Positions 43,267 to 48,637 of a stretch of 48,637 nt of DNA are shown here, in pieces; the stretch's first letter is position 1, and each line of letters starts with the position of its first letter. The position numbers and the translations under genes were made by a program. Origin of the DNA: an uncultured Lachnospiraceae bacterium (GTDB lineage: Bacteria; Bacillota; Clostridia; Lachnospirales; Lachnospiraceae); NCBI GenBank assembly GCA_910587935.1, contig CAJUNP010000023.1:1-48637 (forward strand). Reading direction: 5' to 3'. The notes under the pieces are model-generated. The model worked only from the letters and a program-made list of their open reading frames with translations, ran no database searches and was not told the DNA's origin.

Positions 43267-45012
43267 TTATATGTCATAATCATCGTTTTCGTCCAGTTCT
43301 TTTATGTCATAATCATCCGCTTCATCCTGCTCTATTTTCCTCGTTTCCGGTCCTTCTTTCAATGCTTCTTCTTTCCGGAAAGGAATCCTGATAAAAAATC
43401 GTTTCCGGTTCCGGTAACGTGCAAGAATAATGAATCCAATAAACAGAAGGGACACAAGCACGACCGCCGCAAGCAGCCTCCGGTTCTGCTCCGTCAGATC
43501 CCTGGATACTCTCTGCAGCATATTGCGGTTATATGCAAAATCTTCCGGCTCTTGCGCAGATACAAAAGAAAGCTCCGTCAATTCCCCGTCCACATACAAA
43601 TTCCTGTTCCTGCAGAATAATTCCGTTGTTCCCGTAGAAACAAAATGATCCGCCTCCCAGAGATTTTTCAGCGGCGCCTCCGATTCCAAAAATGCTTTCA
43701 GACGCCTGTCAATTGCCTGGTCTTCCTCGGTAAGAGAAAAATACAAAGCGCTGGAATAGCAGGTAAGATAACTGACCCCTTCTTCATCCAGGGCAATTGC
43801 AGGGGCAATCCACTGAAACTCTTCCCGGTACCCTAGATTTGTATCCAAATCAATATCGGAATACGCAAGCCGGTCCTTCTCCCGGGCAACCATAATCGTT
43901 TTAAAACCTTTCATAACTTCCAGCGTATCCTGTCTGAAGAGCCAGCTTTCGGGAATCTGAAGCCCCATTGGATAAACGCCCAGATTTGTATACGTATCCA
44001 TAGCCAGCGCCAGTGCGTCATTGACTTCCTTTGCATCAAAATAAGCCATCTGGTTCAGCGGACTGTGAATCATAATCATTCCGCCGTTGGCCTGCGCATA
44101 CCGGAGCGTTTCACAAAACCTCTGCATTGCCGGATAATCACCGTGCTCGTAAACAGGCATAACCGTAATGATAAACGGAAGCTCCTGCTCTGTGAATTTT
44201 TGTATGACATACAGTAAGCGTTCCGGGTTCTGAAACGGATACACCCGGTCGATTACCAAATACTGCGCATACGTGGTCTGCAAAGAATCTTCCCGCCACA
44301 TCCATTGTGAAATTTCCCGGAAAGCCGCGGCCCGCACCAGCGGATTTTTAAGGTCCGTCATGGTAATATGCCATAAAATACCCACACCGGCAGAAAAATA
44401 TCCTTCCGTACCGGCTAACCGGACGTTTCCTGAAAAAGTATCGCCAACGTCTTTTAAAAACAGAAAACCATCTTCCGCTGCAAGCGTTTCTTTTACCGAA
44501 ATACTGCTGAAAGCATACTGCAGATTTGCCACCTCTATATCAAAACCGTGATATTGGTCTTTTCTTCCGGTTTTATCCAGATAATCTCTGAAAAAAGTAT
44601 TTCCCATAAACAGAATCCGGATTTCCTCCGTTTTATCCTGCAGCAGCCCCCGTTCCGACAATCCTGCAATTTTCTCTCCGTCACGCTCTCGCTTGTATAA
44701 TTTCCCGATAAATTCCTCCGGATACCGTTCTAACTTATACAAAACAATATTCTTATAATTTTGCAGCTCGTCCATTCCCGCCGAAGCAGACGCAAAAGTA
44801 ACCTCATATCCCTGATACGTCAGATTTTCTGCCAGCAATACCAGATTGTCACGATCTGAATCGGAAGCTCCGTCAGAATATAAAACCAGTATATCTTGCT
44901 GCCTGCCCTCCGCACCGGCATACTTGCAGGGTAATACGGTCCCCCATACAAGCGCGCAAAGCAGCAACATTCCAATGACTGCACGCCGCCTATACATCAT
45001 ACTGTAATTCAC
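43267..45012 (-). CDS. DUF2334-like extracytoplasmic protein of the exopolysaccharide operon
   Basis: A 581-residue protein with a signal peptide (about 8-34), a large extracytoplasmic part and one C-terminal helix (about 521-541). Residues about 245-440 look like the DUF2334 branch of the polysaccharide deacetylase superfamily: VIDRVYPFQNPE in place of the usual IDDVSP, LPFIITVMPVYEHG and GGMIMIHSPLNQ in place of the GG-x-I-x-x-H-G-x-x-H-Q motif. Some metal ligands are altered, so activity is doubtful. B. subtilis YdaL, in an equivalent operon, is also DUF2334. The acidic cytoplasmic tail contains the unit DDYDI twice. The start is uncertain: GTG 45012 or ATG 45000/44997; all overlap the upstream gene. 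Confidence 0.72.
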   Translation of the reverse strand: MNYSMMYRRRAVIGMLLLCALVWGTVLPCKYAGAEGRQQDILVLYSDGASDSDRDNLVLLAENLTYQGYEVTFASASAGMDELQNYKNIVLYKLERYPEEFIGKLYKRERDGEKIAGLSERGLLQDKTEEIRILFMGNTFFRDYLDKTGRKDQYHGFDIEVANLQYAFSSISVKETLAAEDGFLFLKDVGDTFSGNVRLAGTEGYFSAGVGILWHITMTDLKNPLVRAAAFREISQWMWREDSLQTTYAQYLVIDRVYPFQNPERLLYVIQKFTEQELPFIITVMPVYEHGDYPAMQRFCETLRYAQANGGMIMIHSPLNQMAYFDAKEVNDALALAMDTYTNLGVYPMGLQIPESWLFRQDTLEVMKGFKTIMVAREKDRLAYSDIDLDTNLGYREEFQWIAPAIALDEEGVSYLTCYSSALYFSLTEEDQAIDRRLKAFLESEAPLKNLWEADHFVSTGTTELFCRNRNLYVDGELTELSFVSAQEPEDFAYNRNMLQRVSRDLTEQNRRLLAAVVLVSLLFIGFIILARYRNRKRFFIRIPFRKEEALKEGPETRKIEQDEADDYDIKELDENDDYDI

Positions 45013-45853
45013 TTTCTACTTTCTGTTTAAAGTCAACCAAGTCACTTCCGTGGTTCTCTTCCTGATATTGCAGACATGCAATCCTTACTTCCACCCGGAT
45101 TGCTGAATTCACAATGCCCTGAAAAGACTCCGGATTCTCAATTCTGGCTTTGATTCTCTTTTTTACAAACTCGCTGCCCGCCTGATCGCAGGTCAGTATC
45201 ACCCCCACGGACCCCTGATTGTCAATGGAATACGTACGATCCTCAAGGCGTACCGCATCCACTACAATATCCGCGGTCTTCTGCAGCACCGCCTCATAGC
45301 TCCTCCGTGATAACACATTTCTAAGTTCCGGTTCGTAACGGAGTTTAATAATCATCAGGCTTAAGGAAATCTGATTCCGCTCCGCATAAGCAATCTGTTT
45401 TTTCATATCTATATAAAGACTTCTAAGATTGTAAAGTCCGGTAAGCGGGTTGATCAATACGAGCTCTTCCACCTGTTCCCGCAGCACGTCGTTTTCCAGT
45501 TCCGTCTGCTTATTACCGTAAACAAACAGCTGCATAGCGGCTACTGCCAAAAGAGGCGCCGTGACCCACACCATGCACAAGGGCACAATTTGCTCGTTGT
45601 ATGCAAACCAAAAGTACAGCTTATATGCTGTGTAAGCCACAACGGAAAAACCGGCTGTAACGATGGAAAGACTGTTAAACTTGAAACCGGCCAAAAGCAC
45701 CGCCAGAAAAGAAGCCATCAGCATGACAAAAAACTCCATCTGCTCTTCATTCCGCGCATTGCCTACTGTCACGGACAGGATTCCGATACATAATAACAGG
45801 AGAACCAAACCAATATCCTGTAATAAATATCCCGTCGCTCTCTTCTTTACCAT
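44990..45853 (-). CDS. Membrane protein with degenerate GGDEF domain, likely c-di-GMP receptor (YdaK/PssE-like)
   Basis: A 287-residue protein from ATG 45851-45853 (MVKKRATG), favoured by GGGAG 7 nt upstream over the ATG at 45874. About four to five membrane helices (10-112) are followed by a GGDEF-fold domain (about 125-287) opening with NPLTGLYNLRSL. The active-site loop that should read GGDEF is DNQGS (211-215), so it cannot make c-di-GMP. The inhibitory-site motif RxxD is kept as RLED at 202-205, exactly five residues before that loop, as in true cyclases. This is the pattern of c-di-GMP receptors such as PssE and YdaK. It lies 6 to 27 bp after the first gene of the operon. The receptor role is inference. 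Confidence 0.83.
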   Translation of the reverse strand: MVKKRATGYLLQDIGLVLLLLCIGILSVTVGNARNEEQMEFFVMLMASFLAVLLAGFKFNSLSIVTAGFSVVAYTAYKLYFWFAYNEQIVPLCMVWVTAPLLAVAAMQLFVYGNKQTELENDVLREQVEELVLINPLTGLYNLRSLYIDMKKQIAYAERNQISLSLMIIKLRYEPELRNVLSRRSYEAVLQKTADIVVDAVRLEDRTYSIDNQGSVGVILTCDQAGSEFVKKRIKARIENPESFQGIVNSAIRVEVRIACLQYQEENHGSDLVDFKQKVESELQYDV

Positions 45854-45880
45854 ACCCATTCTCCCTTCCGCCATTTTCTT

Positions 45881-47476
45881 TTAGAAAATTTTCATTTTAT
45901 GAACAAGCTCTGCAAATACAAAATACGTAATTATATCCATTCCGCAGCTGATCAGAAAACCATGCTGAATCATCTCCGCATCTCCGCTGTATATAATTGT
46001 GCTGCCGGCCTGAAGAATACAGACGGCCGCAATTACCATCATCATATCTAAAAACACGGTGCTTCTCCTGTCTTCGTCCGGCCGGAGAGAATAGCCTTTT
46101 CTGAACAGCATAATCACGGCAGCAATCAGCACCCCGAAATATCCGATTGTTCTCGGCGCCGAACGGCTCTTAAAAGTACTCCAGACTCCCCAGAAAATAC
46201 TTTTTGCACCGGGCGGAAATCCTGCGCTTTGTTCATAATTCCCGCAATAGTCCTTTCGGATTCCATAGCAGGCTTTGATCGCAGAATCCAGCAGGTTAAT
46301 AAAAGAACCGGGATGCCTTACATAGTAAGCCGCAATATCCATCTGCGTGTAGCGGTCGAGAAAACCATCTTTCAGACTTTCGTCTTCGGAAGTCACAAAA
46401 GGAATCGCATCATACGCCGACACATCCGCAAGCAGTTCATAGGAACCATCGATTCCAAACTCTTCAAGCGCCCTGCGCGGATTACCCGCTTCAAATAATA
46501 CCCCTCTCGTCATGGCATGAAATTTTGATTTTTCATCGTATCCTACTTCCATATTGATCATACATACAATGGAAATAAAGCTTAGCATAAAAGCCGCCAT
46601 TACACAGATTACCCGCCACATCCAATGCTTTCTGGCAAACAAAAGTTTCAGGCAGAACACCGCAAATACAATGCCCAGAAACGCACATTCACCTCGGACA
46701 GATAAAAGCGCTCCGGCAGCGGCCATAAAAGCAAAAAGGCATCCGAAATCTTTCAGGGAACTCCCGTTATCCTGAAAAGATAATCCAAATGCCACACAAT
46801 ACATAAGACAGACAAACTGCAGTGCCTCGGGATAGAAGGAATTAAAATAAGTCAAATATGCCACATCGGCAAACATCAAAAGTCCCACAACCCCGATTAT
46901 AAATCCTTCCGAAAAATTTTTAACCCTGTTACATGCCTGCTTTATCAGCAAATACAATGCCGGTACATAAAAGAACCCATAAAGTAAAGCCAGAAAACGA
47001 ATATCAAAAATCTTATCCCCCGTAAACAGATTATCTAAAAACACAGCAATTCTGACAAGCGCTACCTGACTGTTAAAATAATCTGTCCCTGCATCACTGT
47101 CCCTTAATATATTGGAATAAGTGCGCACAAAATAGTTATTGTAAACGTCGGAAATTTCGGAAGAAGTATAGTAAACCCCCGATGCATTCATAACCTGCCC
47201 AACGGTCTCGTCTCCGGCCACTCCCAGATAATTGGGCACAAAAAGCATCAGAATCAGGAGAAGCATTGCCGCTGCAGCCGTTGTAAACGCAATCAGTCCC
47301 GCCGAATATTTACCTTCCATGCTCCGATTGACAAATCTCTTAAATTGTCCCAGTTTTCTTGGAATAAAAAGAGCAATATTTAATTTCTTTGCTGCCTTTG
47401 ATTCATTCTTTCCCTGTTCCAATTCAATTCTCCGCCTAAAAACATATTTTCTTACATAATTCCCCGAAAATAGCAT
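45881..47476 (-). CDS. Multi-pass membrane protein, GT-C-like, first gene of exopolysaccharide operon
   Basis: A 531-residue membrane protein. A basic cytoplasmic N-terminus is followed by a helix (about 60-82), an external loop of about 55 residues containing VAGDETVGQVM, and about ten further helices. The acidic pair after the first helix and the overall plan resemble GT-C sugar transferases such as those in O-linked glycan or wall-decoration pathways. HWMWRVICVM and NSFYPEALQF are recognisable local features. The function is not known. ATG 47476 has no evident ribosome binding site; a TTG at 47422 preceded by GGCGGAG is a reasonable alternative start. Confidence 0.65.
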   Translation of the reverse strand: MLFSGNYVRKYVFRRRIELEQGKNESKAAKKLNIALFIPRKLGQFKRFVNRSMEGKYSAGLIAFTTAAAAMLLLILMLFVPNYLGVAGDETVGQVMNASGVYYTSSEISDVYNNYFVRTYSNILRDSDAGTDYFNSQVALVRIAVFLDNLFTGDKIFDIRFLALLYGFFYVPALYLLIKQACNRVKNFSEGFIIGVVGLLMFADVAYLTYFNSFYPEALQFVCLMYCVAFGLSFQDNGSSLKDFGCLFAFMAAAGALLSVRGECAFLGIVFAVFCLKLLFARKHWMWRVICVMAAFMLSFISIVCMINMEVGYDEKSKFHAMTRGVLFEAGNPRRALEEFGIDGSYELLADVSAYDAIPFVTSEDESLKDGFLDRYTQMDIAAYYVRHPGSFINLLDSAIKACYGIRKDYCGNYEQSAGFPPGAKSIFWGVWSTFKSRSAPRTIGYFGVLIAAVIMLFRKGYSLRPDEDRRSTVFLDMMMVIAAVCILQAGSTIIYSGDAEMIQHGFLISCGMDIITYFVFAELVHKMKIF

Positions 47477-47519
47477 TTAATTATCAAATGCATAAAAATT
47501 TGTTAATTTATCTAAGTCT

Positions 47520-47548
47520 AATTTAGCACATTTTACTAAATTTTGCAA
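47520..47548 (-). promoter_or_regulatory. Candidate promoter of the exopolysaccharide operon
   Basis: On the minus strand, TTGCAA (47543-47548), a 17-bp spacer and TAAATT (47520-47525), 44 bp before the ATG. I see no c-di-GMP riboswitch in the short leader. Confidence 0.55.
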
Positions 47549-47629
47549 ACATTACCGGCATTAATCATGAAGTCTGTAATCACCATCTTGCAGGTATTGT
47601 ATTCATATGCTAAACTGAACAAAACTTAG

Positions 47630-47990
47630 TATGAAAAAGATAACAACAATGATAAAATCTGGGGAATGACTGCCTTTGACGCCGCCGGTATCATAGGATA
47701 TTTCACCATGCGCTTTGCCGACGCTGGCAGCTTTGATGAAATACGGTTAGGTTTCGTTATTATCAACGATAAAGAACGCGGAAAGGAGATGCTTTCTTTA
47801 GCTATCCATTACGCATTTGATTTTGTTAAGGTTAAAAAATATCACTGGGTGTTTTTGAGAATAACATAACTGCCCTTAAATGTTATGAATCCTGCGGTTT
47901 TAAAGGAACCGTATTGAAATGGAATTGGTTAAATAATGTCATAGAAAATCGAAAAGACGGGTTCCTTGTCGCCTATATTTGGGGTAATTT
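47630..47990 (+). pseudogene. GNAT-family acetyltransferase remnant
   Basis: A plus-strand fragment reads from DNNNDKIWGMTAFDAAG through GFVIINDKERGKEMLSLAIHYAF, the acetyl-CoA-binding part of GNAT acetyltransferases. It then shifts frame at a run of six A (47834-47839); with one more A it continues as ISLGVFENNITALKCYESCGFK, the usual GNAT end. The start of the domain is also missing, since an in-frame TAG lies at 47627-47629. It is therefore both truncated and frameshifted. The 3' limit is approximate. It is divergent from the exopolysaccharide operon. Confidence 0.75.
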
Positions 47991-48026
47991 TGTCAATCTT
48001 TTCCTGCAAGTCTGTCCGAATTTTCT

Positions 48027-48389
48027 TCATGCCTGCAATCTTCTCTTTTGTTGTTGAAAGAAAAAAATCACTCCCGTATCTGCTGCGCCTGTTTTCTGGT
48101 TTCCGCCAGTCATATCATCGCGGGAAGATTGCTGCTGCTGTAATTCCTGCCGCTTCGTCATTTTTTCTTCCTGCGTCATATCTTTGTTAGAAGCTGCATT
48201 TTCTTCTTTCTTTTCCGTCGCCTTTTCTTTTGTCTTTTCAAACAGTTTTTCAGAATTTTTCCGCCATTCTTCCCGGAGCTTGTCGCTCATATTTAACATA
48301 AAATCATTTCTGCTTTGCATTCTGCAATAATATTTTCCGTTCTCATCAATATAACTATAACTGTTCTGATATTCAATACATTGGTACAT
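48027..48389 (-). CDS. Unrecognised small charged protein
   Basis: A 120-residue frame starting MYQCIEYQNSYSYIDENG, with AGGA 8 nt before the ATG. The middle is lysine/glutamate-rich and coiled-coil-like (MSDKLREEWRKNSEKLFEK), then Gln-rich (RQELQQQQSS). I recognise no family. Directly upstream and in the same frame lies another open stretch (48393-48584) separated by one TGA, so this could be the tail of a longer, broken gene. It slightly overlaps the GNAT remnant frame. Low confidence that it is expressed. Confidence 0.35.
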   Translation of the reverse strand: MYQCIEYQNSYSYIDENGKYYCRMQSRNDFMLNMSDKLREEWRKNSEKLFEKTKEKATEKKEENAASNKDMTQEEKMTKRQELQQQQSSRDDMTGGNQKTGAADTGVIFFFQQQKRRLQA

Positions 48390-48528
48390 TTTTCAATCCT
48401 GGTCACTTTCAACACTCTCTATTCGCTTGTTTTCTAAAATTTCCGATTTCTGATTTTTCAAATTTGGGGGAAAGCCATTCTCCATTTGGGGGAATTTGGG
48501 AATAGTCGGAACGGACTTAGGTCGGGAA

Positions 48529-48557
48529 TTGCTTTTCATAATTGAGCATGGTATAAT
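48529..48557 (+). promoter_or_regulatory. Sigma-A promoter for the right-edge gene
   Basis: -35 TTGCTT (48529-48534), a 17-bp spacer and -10 TATAAT (48552-48557). A sigma-D-like -10, ACCGATAA, lies just downstream at 48572-48579, with TATAATTT 12 bp before it as a possible partner -35. Confidence 0.72.
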
Positions 48558-48614
48558 TTTTCTCGGCGCAAACCGATAAATCAAAACTTATAGGTATGAA
48601 AGGAGTAACAACAA

Positions 48615-48637
48615 ATGAAACAAACAAATAAATTATT
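48615..48637 (+). CDS. 5' end of a gene running off the right edge
   Basis: ATG at 48615-48617 is preceded by AAAGGAGT at 48599-48605 (AAAGGAGTAACAACAA spacing) and a good promoter. Only MKQTNKL is visible, which suits the start of a signal peptide but proves nothing. The product is unknown. Confidence 0.65.

Noticed and set aside
43267..43330. Start of a tandem repeat or CRISPR array
   Set aside because: Only two short copies within a coding tail; no spacers or further units.
44990..45853. Active diguanylate cyclase
   Set aside because: The GGDEF motif is DNQGS, lacking the glycines and acidic residues needed for catalysis.
47477..47629. c-di-GMP riboswitch ahead of the exopolysaccharide operon
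   Set aside because: No GEMM-type conserved segments and the leader is too short.

Overview
The window looks like chromosomal DNA of a low-to-mid GC Gram-positive anaerobe of class Clostridia, most likely a Lachnospiraceae member. The clues are a FabK-type fatty acid synthesis cluster with a MarR/FabT-like regulator, PolC-type DNA polymerase III, the pyrH-frr-uppS-cdsA-dxr-rseP-ispG-polC order, a minimal SufC/SufB pair and HemZ. The species assignment is inference. Nearly every gene is on the minus strand, so transcription runs from high to low coordinates.

Layout, left to right. (1) 1-263: left-edge fragment of a minus-strand gene and the terminator after hemZ. (2) 264-9650: a type II fatty acid synthesis operon transcribed acpP-fabK-fabD-fabG-fabF-fabZ-accDA-fabH-fabT-like-hemZ. 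Its promoter (TTGACA, 17 bp, TATACT) is followed at once by three 13-bp palindromes of FabT type, spaced exactly 16 bp apart. accD and accA are fused; accB and accC are absent. (3) 9661-13510: an apt-relA/spoT-metallo-beta-lactamase operon and a divergent tRNA-Glu(CTC), with a perfect 15-bp palindrome between their promoters. (4) 13633-19376: a three-gene phosphorelay operon: a receiver-only regulator, a hybrid kinase with Hpt domain, and a hybrid kinase whose C-terminus is a DegV-type fatty-acid-binding domain. (5) 19409-27310: polC, ispG, and a Ser/Thr kinase with a PP2C phosphatase. (6) 27335-34482: rseP (broken by an apparent 5-nt deletion), dxr, cdsA, uppS, frr, pyrH, a bactofilin and a NodB-type deacetylase. 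(7) 34604-36355: sufB-like and sufC. (8) 36371-47548: a seven-gene exopolysaccharide operon. (9) 47600-48637: GNAT acetyltransferase remnant, unrecognised small ORFs and the promoter and first codons of a plus-strand gene.

The two most interesting systems are the exopolysaccharide operon and the DegV-fused kinase. The operon encodes a GT-C-like membrane protein, a degenerate GGDEF protein that keeps an RxxD I-site, a DUF2334-like protein, a processive GT2 synthase, a BcsB-like subunit, a second GT-C-like protein and a thioredoxin-GH8 fusion. Its core matches the logic of Bacillus subtilis YdaJKLMN and Listeria Pss: a synthase without PilZ, presumably controlled by c-di-GMP binding to a dead GGDEF domain. 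The thioredoxin-GH8 fusion and the two large membrane proteins are additions. The DegV-fused kinase could connect lipid sensing to phosphorelay signalling in a genome region that also holds the FabT-type fatty acid regulon. No CRISPR array, insertion sequence, prophage or rRNA was seen.
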